64,000 nucleotides of DNA from Pseudomonas tumuqii (GCF_013184545.1 NZ_JAAOJA010000003.1:248001-312000), one strand, 5' to 3'; positions 44,649-56,418 are shown, counted from the stretch's first letter. The notes: generated by a model from the sequence alone, not told the origin. Translations and numbers: made by a program.

Positions 44649-44670
44649 TTAAATTATGGACATAATTTAA
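44649..44670. promoter_or_regulatory. AT-rich palindromic operator between divergent genes
   Basis: Perfect 10-2-10 palindrome: TTAAATTATG, GA, CATAATTTAA. It lies between the small reverse gene (start 44602) and the Bcr/CflA transporter (start 44741). A second, imperfect AT-rich repeat follows to about 44697. The form suits a MarR- or TetR-type repressor; no such gene is adjacent. Confidence 0.6.
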
Positions 44671-44740
44671 TGATTTATATTATGGTCGAAATATTAAAGG
44701 TTGGCGACTGCCGCTGACCGCAGAACAGAGGACGCGCGCC

Positions 44741-45949
44741 ATGCATCGTTACCCATCACCGTCCCGCAGCTTGCTGCTGATCCTGGTGGCCCTGACCGCG
44801 TTGGGGGAAATCTCCACCCAGTTGATCATCCCCAGCCTGGGCGCCATCGAGCTGATCATGTCGGCTCGCCCAGGCAGCAGCCTGCTGGCGCTGTCGGCCT
44901 TTGTCGCCGCCTTCGGCCTTGGCCAGCTGTGGCTGGGGCCGCTGTCGGACCGGATTGGCCGGCGTCCGGTATTGCTCGCCGGGTTGGCGCTTTATCTGCT
45001 GGCCACGCTGTGGATGCTCGCGGCCAGCAGCATGGGTGAATTTATCGCCGCCCGCGTGCTGCAGGGCCTGGGCGCTTGCGCCGCCCTGGTGTTGGCGCGT
45101 GCCATCGTCAGGGACGTGTGGCAGGTGCAAGCCGGTCCGGCGCTGGCCTTGACGGTCATCGGCATGCTCTGCGCCATCGCCCTGGCGCCGATGATTGGCG
45201 GGCTGTTGACCCTGTATGGCGGCTGGCGCGCGCCGATCCTGCTGGCCTTGTCGATCGGCCTTGGCGCGGTGCTGGCGGTACTGAGCCTGTACCGCGAAAG
45301 CAACCCGTATCTCGATCCGCAGGCCGGGCAGTGGCGCGGGCTGGCCGGCAACTATGCCGACCTGCTGCGCGCCGCCTCATTCCGTGCCCTGGCCCTGACG
45401 CTGGCCTGCACCTACGGGGCGATGTTCGCGGTGATTGCCGGTTCTTCGGCGGTATATATCGGCCTGCTCGGACTGAGTCCGGCACAGTACGGCATCACCT
45501 TTGGCGCGATTGTCTCGGCGCTGATTGCCGGCGCGTTGTTCACCCAGCGCAGGATCATGCAATTGGGCCCCGAGAAGATCGTCGCCATCGGTGTGGCCTT
45601 GGTTGCGGCGGGTGCTGTCGCCACCCTGCTGGTCTACCTGCTGTTCGGTTTGTCGCTGCTGGGGCTGTCCGTCCCCCAGGTGCTGGTGACCCTGGGCGGC
45701 GGCATGTTGCTGCCGGCTGCGGTGGCTGGCGCGGTGATTCCTAATGCGCATCGTGCCGGCCTGGCGGCGGGCTTTATGGGCTTTGCGCAGATGGCGGGAG
45801 CCACTTGCAGTGGTGTGCTGCTGAGCCTGCTGGCGGATGGCACGGCTTGGCCTATGGTTGGCTTGAACGCTTTATTCGCCGTAGCGGCGTTTAGCGCCTT
45901 TCATCTGCTGCGCCCACGGCCGGCAGTGGGTGCGGCGCTGGCTCGGTAA
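44741..45949 (+). CDS. MFS multidrug transporter, Bcr/CflA family
   Basis: 402-aa 12-helix major facilitator protein. The motif A loop LGQLWLGPLSDRIGRRPVLLAGL after TM2 and the ARVLQGLGACAALVLARAIVRDVW sequence in TM4 are the Bcr/CflA signature. TM1 starts with LLLILVALTALGEISTQLIIPSLG. Proton-driven drug or metabolite export is expected; the substrate is unknown. The AT-rich palindrome upstream suggests control by a ligand-responsive repressor. Confidence 0.92.
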   Translation: MHRYPSPSRSLLLILVALTALGEISTQLIIPSLGAIELIMSARPGSSLLALSAFVAAFGLGQLWLGPLSDRIGRRPVLLAGLALYLLATLWMLAASSMGEFIAARVLQGLGACAALVLARAIVRDVWQVQAGPALALTVIGMLCAIALAPMIGGLLTLYGGWRAPILLALSIGLGAVLAVLSLYRESNPYLDPQAGQWRGLAGNYADLLRAASFRALALTLACTYGAMFAVIAGSSAVYIGLLGLSPAQYGITFGAIVSALIAGALFTQRRIMQLGPEKIVAIGVALVAAGAVATLLVYLLFGLSLLGLSVPQVLVTLGGGMLLPAAVAGAVIPNAHRAGLAAGFMGFAQMAGATCSGVLLSLLADGTAWPMVGLNALFAVAAFSAFHLLRPRPAVGAALAR

Positions 45950-45988
45950 CCCCGCGCAACCCATTTGCGCAGCCAAAGGAGCGACTGC

Positions 45989-47389
45989 ATGAGCAGCTAT
46001 GACGTGCTGATAATCGGCGGCGGACCGGGCGGCTACAACGCCGCCATCCGCGCCGGGCAACTGGGTCTCAAGGTGGCCTGCATCGAGGGCCGCGAGACCC
46101 TCGGCGGCACCTGCCTGAATGTCGGGTGTATGCCGTCCAAGGCGTTGCTGCATGCCTCGGAGCTATACGAGGCGGCGCTGGGTGGCGAGTTTGCCAGCCT
46201 CGGCATCGAGGTCGAGCCGCGTCTCGACCTGGCGCAGATGATGAAGCAGAAAGACGCCAGCGTGACGGCTCTGACCAAAGGCATCGAATTCCTCTTTCGC
46301 AAGAACAAGGTCGAATGGATCAAGGGCTGGGGGCGCTTGAACGGCCCGGGCAGGGTCACGGTGAGCCTGGCCGATGGCAGCCAGCGTGAATTGCAGGCCA
46401 AGGACATCGTCATCGCCAGCGGCTCGGAGCCGACGCCGCTGCCCGGGGTGACCATCGACCACCAGCGCATCCTCGATTCCACCGGCGCGCTGGCGCTGCC
46501 GGAGGTGCCCCGGCACCTGGTGGTGATCGGTGCCGGGGTGATCGGCCTGGAACTGGGCTCGGTGTGGCGGCGTCTGGGCAGCCAGGTCACGGTGGTGGAA
46601 TACCTCGACCGCATCTGCCCGGGCCTGGATGACGAAACCGCCAAGACCTTGCAACGCACCCTGAGCAAGCAGGGCATGGCCTTCAAGCTCGGCAGCAAGG
46701 TCACGGCCGCTGCGTCCAGCGCCACGGGCGTCGAACTCGGCCTGGAACCTGCGGCTGGCGGGGCGGCCGAGCAGTTGCAGGCCGACTATGTGCTGGTCGC
46801 CATCGGCCGCCGCCCCTATACCGCAGGCCTGGGCCTGGAAACCGTTGGCCTGACTACCGACAAGCGCGGCATGCTGGAAAACCAGCAGCATCGTAGCGGC
46901 GTGCCGGGCATCTGGATTATCGGTGACGTGACTTCCGGGCCGATGCTGGCGCACAAGGCCGAGGACGAGGCCATCGTCTGCATCGAACGCATTGCCGGGC
47001 ATGCCGCCGAAGTCAATTACGGCGCAATTCCCAGCGTGATCTACACCAAGCCGGAAGTCGCCACGGTGGGCCAGACCGAGGAGCAGCTGAAAGCTGCAGG
47101 GCGCGCCTACAAGGTCGGCAAGTTTCCCTTCAGTGCCAACAGCCGGGCGAAGATCAATCACGAGGCCGAAGGCTTCGTCAAAGTGCTGGCCGACGAGCGC
47201 AGCGACCAGATCCTCGGCGTGCATATCATCGGTCCCAGCGCTGGCGAGCTGATCGGCGAGTACTGCGTGGCCCTGGAGTTCAGCGCCTCGGCCGAAGACA
47301 TCGCGCTGATCTGTCACCCGCACCCGACCCGTTCCGAGGCCTTGCGCCAGGCGGCGATGAATGTGCATGGCCGGGCGATGCAGGCGTGA
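45989..47389 (+). CDS. lpd3: Dihydrolipoyl dehydrogenase (Lpd3-like)
   Basis: 466-aa flavoprotein disulfide reductase. FAD motif IIGGGPGGYNAAIRAGQLG, redox disulfide GGTCLNVGCMPSKALLH, NAD motif VVIGAGVIGLELGSVWRRLG, second FAD motif IWIIGDVTSGPMLAHKAEDEA and the C-terminal His-Glu pair in CHPHPTRSEAL are all present. It most resembles the stand-alone lpd3 of Pseudomonas rather than the lpd genes inside 2-oxoacid dehydrogenase operons. AAAGGAG precedes the ATG. A duplicated fragment of the ahpF 3' end follows its stop. Confidence 0.93.
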   Translation: MSSYDVLIIGGGPGGYNAAIRAGQLGLKVACIEGRETLGGTCLNVGCMPSKALLHASELYEAALGGEFASLGIEVEPRLDLAQMMKQKDASVTALTKGIEFLFRKNKVEWIKGWGRLNGPGRVTVSLADGSQRELQAKDIVIASGSEPTPLPGVTIDHQRILDSTGALALPEVPRHLVVIGAGVIGLELGSVWRRLGSQVTVVEYLDRICPGLDDETAKTLQRTLSKQGMAFKLGSKVTAAASSATGVELGLEPAAGGAAEQLQADYVLVAIGRRPYTAGLGLETVGLTTDKRGMLENQQHRSGVPGIWIIGDVTSGPMLAHKAEDEAIVCIERIAGHAAEVNYGAIPSVIYTKPEVATVGQTEEQLKAAGRAYKVGKFPFSANSRAKINHEAEGFVKVLADERSDQILGVHIIGPSAGELIGEYCVALEFSASAEDIALICHPHPTRSEALRQAAMNVHGRAMQA

Positions 47390-47391
47390 GG

Positions 47392-47456
47392 CCCTGGTGG
47401 CCAAGGCTTCGCTCAGCGCCTTCGATCAGCTGATCGGTTCGGTCTGCGGCGGCTGA
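47392..47456 (+). pseudogene. Remnant of an ahpF 3' end downstream of lpd
   Basis: Starting 2 nt after the lpd stop, in the +1 frame relative to lpd, the DNA reads [21 protein letters not shown] then TGA. This corresponds to the AhpF C terminus ([16 protein letters not shown]). The matching 36 bp are 47400-47435, 34/36 identical to 43231-43266. There is no start codon or ribosome-binding site, so it is a fossil. It shows that the ahpF end was duplicated, leaving a 4.1 kb block between the copies. Confidence 0.75.
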
Positions 47457-47490
47457 TTGGGCGCCTGCCCAGGTCTGGCAATGGCCAAGG

Positions 47491-48414
47491 CTATGTCGGT
47501 GATGTCGTGCCCTGGATCGGAGCTGTCTCGGGTTGGTGCGCTGCAAGCCCTTGCAGATGGTCCACCACATCCGGTGCGCCGGCCAGGCGCAGGCCTTCAC
47601 CCAGGGCGCTGGCCGCAGCGGAGTGCTTGGGCAGCAGGAGGAATTCCGGCGCACCCGGGTTGCGCAGCAGTGACAGGCGGGCATAAGGCAGGCCGGTATC
47701 CAGCAGCAGGCTCATGAACGCCGGGTCGCTCCAGGCGGCGCCGGGCATGGCCAGGACGTGATAGCGCTGTTGCAGTTCGCTCAGGCCGCTACTGCTCAAG
47801 CGATAGCGGGACAGTTCGGCGGGTAGGACGATTTCCAGTTGGCGGCGGCGTGCATAGGCGACGGCGCAGGCCAGGGCTTCGCTGTGCTGCTCGCCGCCCC
47901 AGAATATCCGCTCGCCGTGCCAGCTGGCCTGGCGCAGGCTGATGCGTTCGCCGGCAAGGAAGCGCGGCAAGGCCTGGCTGATGGCTCTGACGAAGTCTTT
48001 GTAGCTGATGATGCGCACCTGGCGGCAGGCTTGGCTGGCGGCGTAATCCTCGAAGCAGGTGAAGTGGGTCTGCTCGGGGTCGCAGTTGCTCAGGCCGTCG
48101 ATCAGGCGCAGGTCGAACGACTCCAGCTGCTGCTGTTGCACCTCGACGATTTTGATCAGCACGGCATGGGCCTGGGCTTTGTCTTCCTGCACCGGGCCGG
48201 ACAGGGCGCCGCGCGGCAGTTCGACCAGGCGTTGCAGTGGCGGGCCTTCGAGCCAGCAGATGCTGTCGCGGGTTGCGGGCATGGCGTTGAAGGGCAGGTG
48301 CAGGCGGCTGGCACGTTCGAGTATCAAGCGCGGCGCACGACTGCTCAAACCCAGGCGCTGGATCAGGGCGGCAAGGCGTGAGCTGAAGGAGGAGGGTTGA
48401 TCGAACAGGCTCAT
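47491..48414 (-). CDS. DUF6685-type Pseudomonas protein
   Basis: 307-aa cytoplasmic protein conserved in Pseudomonas; no domain of known function recognised. The N-terminal part is basic and Leu-rich (SSRLAALIQRLGLSSRAPRLILERASRLHLPFNAMPATRDSICWLEG). The centre holds SFDLRLIDGLSNCDPEQTHFTCFEDY and IISYKDFVRAISQALPRFLAGE. ATG 48414 gives MSLFDQPSSF. It is divergent from the DUF2835 gene. The name DUF6685 is from memory of similar proteins and is less certain than the gene itself. Confidence 0.75.
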   Translation of the reverse strand: MSLFDQPSSFSSRLAALIQRLGLSSRAPRLILERASRLHLPFNAMPATRDSICWLEGPPLQRLVELPRGALSGPVQEDKAQAHAVLIKIVEVQQQQLESFDLRLIDGLSNCDPEQTHFTCFEDYAASQACRQVRIISYKDFVRAISQALPRFLAGERISLRQASWHGERIFWGGEQHSEALACAVAYARRRQLEIVLPAELSRYRLSSSGLSELQQRYHVLAMPGAAWSDPAFMSLLLDTGLPYARLSLLRNPGAPEFLLLPKHSAAASALGEGLRLAGAPDVVDHLQGLAAHQPETAPIQGTTSPT

Positions 48415-48565
48415 GACCGGGTGCGAACTCCAAGGACACCGGCGCAAGTGTGGCAGAGCCACAAGGCGGTTGCACAGGCTTTGCTGGTCAAAATGGCGGG
48501 TTCCGCGCGGAGCCTGGTGGTTGCTTGTGGCAAGATTAGCGCATTCATTATGCCAAGGTGTCTGC

Positions 48566-48787
48566 ATGGCCAGTCTGCTGCTGGATCTCGCGTTATCGGC
48601 CGAGCGCATGCGTGCGGTCTATCAGGGACGGGCCAACCGCATCCTGGTGCAGAGTCGTGATGGTCGGCGGGTCAGTGTGCCGGCCCATCATTTCCGGCCG
48701 TTCTTGACTCACGAAGGCGTCTACGGTTGCTTCGAACTGGAGTTTAACCCGGCTGGCCAGTTACTCAGCCTGCGCCGCCTGGGCTGA
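48566..48787 (+). CDS. DUF2835 family small protein
   Basis: 73-aa protein with the DUF2835 pattern: LALSAERMRAVYQGRANRILVQSRDGRRVSVPAHHFRPFLTHEGVYGCFELEFNPAGQLLSLRRL. It is a single small beta-rich domain, probably cytoplasmic. The function of the family is unknown. It lies between DUF6685 and pyrD, an arrangement seen in other Pseudomonas. Confidence 0.88.
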   Translation: MASLLLDLALSAERMRAVYQGRANRILVQSRDGRRVSVPAHHFRPFLTHEGVYGCFELEFNPAGQLLSLRRLG

Positions 48788-48868
48788 TGCCGCTCGCCGC
48801 TGCTGCTGACGTTGCGGCCAGCACGGGCGCTGGCTCGACCTTTGCTCGCTAGCTGTTCCCCCGGCCTG

Positions 48869-48874
48869 TATAAT
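48869..48874 (+). promoter_or_regulatory. -10 element for pyrD
   Basis: Perfect TATAAT 42 nt before the pyrD ATG, followed by a GC-rich CGCCGCC start region. No clear -35 is visible at 16-18 bp. Confidence 0.4.
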
Positions 48875-48916
48875 CGCCGCCTTTCCGCCTTCGCCATTAT
48901 CGAGCTAAGCCTGCCC

Positions 48917-49945
48917 ATGTATACCCTGGCCCGCCAGCTACTGTTCAAACTCTCCCCGGAAACCTCCCATGAGCTGACCATCGATCTGCTCGGTGCTGGC
49001 GGACGTTTGGGGCTCAATGGTCTGCTGTGCAAGGCGCCGGCGAGTTTGCCGGTCAAGGTGATGGGGTTGGAATTTGCCAATCCGGTCGGCTTGGCGGCCG
49101 GCCTGGACAAGAATGGCGATGCCATCGACGGCTTCGCCCAGCTGGGTTTCGGCTTCGTCGAGATTGGCACCGTGACACCGCGTCCGCAGCCGGGCAATCC
49201 CAAGCCGCGGCTGTTCCGCTTGCCGGAGGCCGAGGCCATCATCAATCGCATGGGCTTCAACAACCTCGGTGTCGACCATCTGCTGGGCAGGGTGCAGGCG
49301 GCCAAGTACAAAGGCGTGCTCGGCATCAATATCGGCAAGAACTTCGATACCCCGGTCGAGCGCGCGGTAGACGATTACCTGCTGTGCCTGGACAAGGTCT
49401 ATGCCCACGCCAGTTATGTGACGGTCAACGTCAGCTCACCGAATACCCCGGGCCTGCGCAGCCTGCAGTTCGGCGACTCGCTCAAGCAGCTGCTCGAGGC
49501 CTTGCGCCTGCGTCAGGAAGACCTGACCCGGGAGCATGGCAAGCGCGTGCCGCTGGCCATCAAGATTGCCCCGGACATGAGCGACGAAGAAACCGTCGAG
49601 GTGGCCAGGGCGCTGGTCGAGGCCGGTATGGATGCGGTGATTGCCACCAATACCACCCTCAGCCGGGAAGGCGTCCAGGGCCTGGAGTTCGGCGATGAGG
49701 CCGGCGGTCTGTCCGGCGCGCCGGTGCGCGACAAGAGCACCCATATCGTCAAGGTTCTGGCGGCGGAGTTGGCAGGGCGTTTGCCGATCATTGCGGTGGG
49801 CGGCATCACCGAAGGCAAGCACGCCGGCGAGAAAATCGCCGCCGGGGCAAGCCTGGTGCAAATTTATTCCGGGTTCATTTACAAGGGCCCGGCGTTGATC
49901 CGCGAAGCGGTGGATGCGATTGCCGGATTGCCGCGCAAGGGCTGA
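48917..49945 (+). CDS. pyrD: Dihydroorotate dehydrogenase (quinone), class 2
   Basis: Membrane-associated FMN enzyme of pyrimidine synthesis, oxidising dihydroorotate with quinone; 342 aa. The class 2 N-terminal extension ([22 protein letters not shown]) forms the membrane-binding helices. The active-site Ser is in [54 protein letters not shown] and the C-terminal FMN-phosphate motif [15 protein letters not shown] are clear. It stands between DUF2835 and rmf as in other Pseudomonas. Confidence 0.97.
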   Translation: MYTLARQLLFKLSPETSHELTIDLLGAGGRLGLNGLLCKAPASLPVKVMGLEFANPVGLAAGLDKNGDAIDGFAQLGFGFVEIGTVTPRPQPGNPKPRLFRLPEAEAIINRMGFNNLGVDHLLGRVQAAKYKGVLGINIGKNFDTPVERAVDDYLLCLDKVYAHASYVTVNVSSPNTPGLRSLQFGDSLKQLLEALRLRQEDLTREHGKRVPLAIKIAPDMSDEETVEVARALVEAGMDAVIATNTTLSREGVQGLEFGDEAGGLSGAPVRDKSTHIVKVLAAELAGRLPIIAVGGITEGKHAGEKIAAGASLVQIYSGFIYKGPALIREAVDAIAGLPRKG

Positions 49946-49986
49946 ACGACGCTGGCTTTTGTGGGGAATGACGTATTACAGGCAAT

Positions 49987-50011
49987 AAAAAAGGGCTCCC
50001 TGAAGGAGCCC
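49987..50011 (-). terminator. Terminator of rmf
   Basis: On the - strand GGGCTCC-TTCAG-GGAGCCC followed by TTTTTT, 65 nt past the rmf stop. It also faces the end of pyrD, but its T run is only on the - strand. Confidence 0.85.
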
Positions 50012-50075
50012 CTGGGCTCTCGCCCGCCGCCCGGATGGGGCGTGCTTGATGAAGTCGGTAGATTCCTTGAGTCAG

Positions 50076-50291
50076 TTAGCCGACTGCGTTGAGTTCGTTG
50101 AGTCGATGGATACCGGCGGTGCCGGTCAGTCCGTCCCAGTTGTCACCGCGACCTTCGCGCCAGCCGTTTAACCAGGCTTGACGAACGGACGGAAGAGTAA
50201 AAGGACACATTTCGCGGGATTTGCCATGGATGCCGTACTGGTAGCCGCGCAAAAAAGCTCTTTCTAATGGATCACGCTTAAGTCTTCTCAT
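50076..50291 (-). CDS. rmf: Ribosome modulation factor
   Basis: 71-aa basic protein that dimerises 70S ribosomes into inactive 100S particles in stationary phase or under stress. Family sequence is intact: MRRLKRDPLERAFLRGYQYG, SREMCPFTLPSVRQAWLNGWREGRGDNWDGLTG. Monocistronic with its own terminator. The roughly 440 bp upstream, to rlmKL, has no other gene and likely carries its promoter and leader. Confidence 0.97.
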   Translation of the reverse strand: MRRLKRDPLERAFLRGYQYGIHGKSREMCPFTLPSVRQAWLNGWREGRGDNWDGLTGTAGIHRLNELNAVG

Positions 50292-50730
50292 AGGGTATTG
50301 CCCTCAATGTTGACTGTTATGTCCCTTAGACCTCGGCGACCTCGTCGCGAGGTCAGGCAGAAAGATCTGCCAGAGGAGAAAGCCGCTGCCGGCGTGGCGG
50401 TTCTACCTCGTGCCCTCGTCGTTGCAACGAAGGCCTGGGTAGATTTCTATCGAATGCTTGGGTGCCTGGGAATGATCGTTTTGTCATAAGGAAGTAACAC
50501 TTTTGCCGCTCAGGCCATAAGGCGACACGCAAGAGGTTCTGTTTCCTGGGACTATTACCCATGGCGCGGGCGTTTGCAGCGTGCGTACTGGTGTTTCGCC
50601 ACTGCGAATTAATCGCGGTTGCATGCTCTGTTTATTCCGATGAAGGGTCGCCTTGCGACGTTTTGTCACTTATTTTGGCCGTGTTGACTCGTTCACCTGC
50701 CGTTTACTGCCTTAGGCACTGGATATCCCC
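50292..50730. other. Long gap between rmf and rlmKL
   Basis: About 440 bp with no convincing gene. It contains inverted-repeat potential near 50329-50354 (GACCTC...GAGGTC) on the rmf leader side. It should hold the rmf and rlmKL promoters; I could not place them with confidence. Confidence 0.5.
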
Positions 50731-52998
50731 ATGTCGGATCGTTACGAACTCTTTCTCACTTGCCCCAAGGGCCTGGAAGGCTTGCTGCTTGAAGAAGCCG
50801 GCAACCTGGGGCTCGAGGAGGCGCGCGAGCATACGTCCGCCATTCGGGGCGTTGCCGAGATGGAGACGGCTTATCGCCTGTGCCTGTGGTCGCGCCTGGC
50901 CAACCGGGTATTGCTGGTGCTCAAGCGCTTTCCGATCCAGGACGCCGAAAGCCTCTACGAAGGCGTGCTGGAGGTCGACTGGTTCGAGCACCTGGAACCC
51001 AACGGCAGCCTGGCCGTGGAGTTCAGCGGCAATGGTTCGGGGATCGACAACACCCACTTCGGGGCGTTGAAGGTCAAGGACGCCATCGTCGACAAACTGC
51101 GGCAGAAGGACGGCACGCGGCCGTCGATCGACAAGCTCAACCCGGACATGCGCGTGCATCTGCGCCTGGATCGCGGCGAGGCGATTCTTTCCCTTGACCT
51201 GTCCGGGCACAGCCTGCACCAGCGCGGCTACCGCCTGCAGCAGGGCGCCGCGCCGCTCAAGGAAAACCTCGCCGCCGCCGTGCTGCTGCGTGCCGGCTGG
51301 CCGCGTATCGCCGCCGAGGGCGGCGCCCTGGCCGACCCCATGTGCGGGGTCGGCACCTTCCTGGTGGAAGCGGCCATGATCGCTGCCGACATCGCGCCGA
51401 ACCTCAACCGCGAGCAGTGGGGCTTCAGCCATTGGCTGGGGCATGTCCCGGCCTTGTGGAAGAAGCTGCACGCCGAAGCCGAGCAGCGCGCGAGCGAAGG
51501 GCTGGCTAAGCCGCCGTTGTGGATTCGCGGTTACGAGGCCGATCCGCGTCTGATCCAGCCGGCACGCAACAATATCGAGCGGGCCGGGCTGAGCCACTGG
51601 ATCAAGGTCTATCAGGGCGAGTTGGCGACCTTCGAGCCGCGCCCGGACCAGAACCAGAAAGGCCTGGTGATCTGCAATCCCCCCTATGGCGAGCGCCTGG
51701 GTGATGAGGCCAGCCTGCTGTATCTCTACCAGAACCTCGGCGAACGCCTGCGCCAGGCCTGCATGGGCTGGGAGGCGGCGGTGTTCACCGGCGCGCCGGA
51801 TCTGGGCAAGCGCATGGGCATCCGCAGCCACAAGCAGTACGCGTTCTGGAATGGCGCGCTGCCGTGCAAGTTGCTGCTGATCAAGGTGCAGCCGGAGCAG
51901 TTCGTCACCGGCGAGCGGCGTACCCCGGAGCAGCGTGAACGCGAGCGCGAGCAGGCAGAAGCCGACAAGGCACCGCTGGAGCCGCTAGAGCGCCAGTACA
52001 ACAAGAACGGCAACCCGCTTAAACCGGCGCCGGCTCCTGTCGTCGAGCAGGCCCGCTTGAGCGAAGGCGGGCAGATGTTCGCCAATCGTCTGCAAAAGAA
52101 CCTGAAACAGCTGGGTAAATGGGCGCGCAAGGAAGGCATCGACTGCTACCGGCTGTACGACGCCGACATGCCCGAATATGCCCTGGCCATCGACCTCTAT
52201 CACGACTGGGTGCACGTACAGGAATACGCCGCGCCGAAATCCATCGACCCGGAAAAGGCCCAGGCGCGGCTGTTCGATGCCCTGGCAGCGATTCCCCAGG
52301 CGTTGAACGTCGACAAGAACAAGGTGATCATCAAGCGCCGCGAGCGCCAGAGCGGCACCAAGCAGTACCAGCGGCAGAACAGCCAGGGCCAGTTCATGGA
52401 AGTCAACGAAGGCGGGGTGAAGCTGCTGGTCAACCTCACCGACTACCTCGACACCGGACTGTTCCTCGATCATCGGCCGTTGCGCCTGCGCATCCAGCGT
52501 GAGGCCGCCGGCAAGCGCTTCCTCAACCTGTATTGCTACACCGCCACGGCGAGCGTGCATGCAGCCAAGGGCGGCGCGCGCAGCACCACCAGCGTCGATT
52601 TGTCGAAGACCTACCTGGACTGGGCACGGCGCAACCTGTCGCTCAATGGCTTCTCGGACAAGAACAAGCTGGAGCAGGCCGATGTGATGAGTTGGCTGGA
52701 GGAGGATCGCGGCGAATACGATCTGATCTTCATCGACCCGCCGACCTTCTCCAACTCCAAGCGCATGGAGGGCGTGTTCGACATCCAGCGCGACCACGTG
52801 CAGTTGCTCGACCTGGCCATGGCGCGCCTGGCGCCGGGTGGGGTGTTGTATTTCTCCAATAACTTCCGCAAGTTCCAGCTCGATGAGGGGCTGGCGGCAC
52901 GTTATGGGGTGGAGGAAATCAGCGCCGCGACCCTGGATCCGGACTTTGCCCGCAACCCGAAGATCCACCGTGCCTGGCGTTTGACCACGCAAGGCTGA
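50731..52998 (+). CDS. rlmL: Bifunctional 23S rRNA methyltransferase RlmKL
   Basis: Fusion enzyme making m2G2445 (RlmL part) and m7G2069 (RlmK part) in 23S rRNA; 755 aa. The N-terminal THUMP domain is within about 1-160. The RlmL methyltransferase has ADPMCGVGTFLVEAA (SAM site) and the catalytic NPPYGERLGDE. A charged linker of about 60 residues (EQREREREQAEADKAPLE) precedes the RlmK half, with FLNLYCYTATASVHAAKGG and FIDPPTFSNSKRMEG. The length is slightly above that of the E. coli enzyme because of the linker. Confidence 0.96.
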   Translation: MSDRYELFLTCPKGLEGLLLEEAGNLGLEEAREHTSAIRGVAEMETAYRLCLWSRLANRVLLVLKRFPIQDAESLYEGVLEVDWFEHLEPNGSLAVEFSGNGSGIDNTHFGALKVKDAIVDKLRQKDGTRPSIDKLNPDMRVHLRLDRGEAILSLDLSGHSLHQRGYRLQQGAAPLKENLAAAVLLRAGWPRIAAEGGALADPMCGVGTFLVEAAMIAADIAPNLNREQWGFSHWLGHVPALWKKLHAEAEQRASEGLAKPPLWIRGYEADPRLIQPARNNIERAGLSHWIKVYQGELATFEPRPDQNQKGLVICNPPYGERLGDEASLLYLYQNLGERLRQACMGWEAAVFTGAPDLGKRMGIRSHKQYAFWNGALPCKLLLIKVQPEQFVTGERRTPEQREREREQAEADKAPLEPLERQYNKNGNPLKPAPAPVVEQARLSEGGQMFANRLQKNLKQLGKWARKEGIDCYRLYDADMPEYALAIDLYHDWVHVQEYAAPKSIDPEKAQARLFDALAAIPQALNVDKNKVIIKRRERQSGTKQYQRQNSQGQFMEVNEGGVKLLVNLTDYLDTGLFLDHRPLRLRIQREAAGKRFLNLYCYTATASVHAAKGGARSTTSVDLSKTYLDWARRNLSLNGFSDKNKLEQADVMSWLEEDRGEYDLIFIDPPTFSNSKRMEGVFDIQRDHVQLLDLAMARLAPGGVLYFSNNFRKFQLDEGLAARYGVEEISAATLDPDFARNPKIHRAWRLTTQG

Positions 52999-53003
52999 GA
53001 ACT

Positions 53004-53080
53004 GGTGAAAAACTGTCGCCTACTGCAGGCGTCTTGACGTGACGCAGTAGGCGCCGGCCCATTACCTTGGGCAGTCCGCG
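53004..53080. repeat. Dispersed palindromic repeat (GCGCCTACTGC family), copy 2
   Basis: Arms CGCCTACTGC (53017-53026) and GCAGTAGGCG (53044-53053) with CTTGACGTGAC between them. Flanks GGTGAAAAACT and ATTACCTTGGGC match the copy at 33514-33590. It lies just after rlmKL. Confidence 0.8.
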
Positions 53081-53242
53081 ATCCGCAGCAGGCAGTGTTC
53101 CAAGGTTATTAGTTCGGCACAGAAGCTGGCGGCTTGTCGCTATGCTCCGAAGCCGCCCTACCTCCGCACGGACTGCCCTGCATTCCAAAGCAGAAGCGCA
53201 TCAGCCCTTGAGCTATGGTGCCTGAACAGGCTAATACGCCTG
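53081..53242. other. Remaining gap between rlmKL and yheU
   Basis: About 160 bp between the repeat and the 3' end of yheU. I see no gene or clear terminator in it. Confidence 0.4.
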
Positions 53243-53482
53243 TCACTCGCTGAGCGCTTGCAGCCATTCCTTGGGCACATCGCGTTTCAGTGCCAGCTGG
53301 CATTGCTGGCTTTCCGGATCGAAGACGATGACCGCTTCGCCTTTGTCGAGGGCGCGGCGCACACGTTGCACGCGGGTTTGCAGCGGGGTTTCGTCGCCGT
53401 TGTCGGTGCCCTCGCGGGTGACGAAGTCCTCGATCAGGCGGGTGAGGGTGTCGGCTTCGAGCAGGGACGCGGGGATCAGCAC
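53243..53482 (-). CDS. yheU: YheU-family protein (GTG start)
   Basis: 79-aa protein of the UPF0270 family: MLIPASLLEADTLTRLIEDFVTREGTD-, then ETPLQTRVQRVRRALDKGEAVIVFDPESQQCQLALKR. The start codon is GTG at 53482. Function unknown, though conserved across gamma-proteobacteria. It lies between rlmKL and the hybrid kinase gene, in the same direction as the latter. Confidence 0.88.
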   Translation of the reverse strand: MLIPASLLEADTLTRLIEDFVTREGTDNGDETPLQTRVQRVRRALDKGEAVIVFDPESQQCQLALKRDVPKEWLQALSE

Positions 53483-53664
53483 GGTTTGTTTCTCCAGAAC
53501 GCAGCGGCGATGCTAACGCGCCCTGGGCGTGCTGGCCATGCCTGCATCTCACCGTCAGTCGCACGCCCCTGGCCCGGGTGGCTGCTCAGGTTGCGATTAA
53601 CCCGTAGGGAGATCCGGGCGGCGCTCCGCTCGGCGCGCAGCGACAGCCCGCCAGATCGCGGCGC

Positions 53665-56418
<2,754 letters not shown>

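Noticed and set aside
50298-50489. 63-aa forward frame between rmf and rlmKL
   Set aside because: Arg/Pro-rich start, no ribosome-binding site and no recognisable family. It lies in the likely rmf leader and promoter region.
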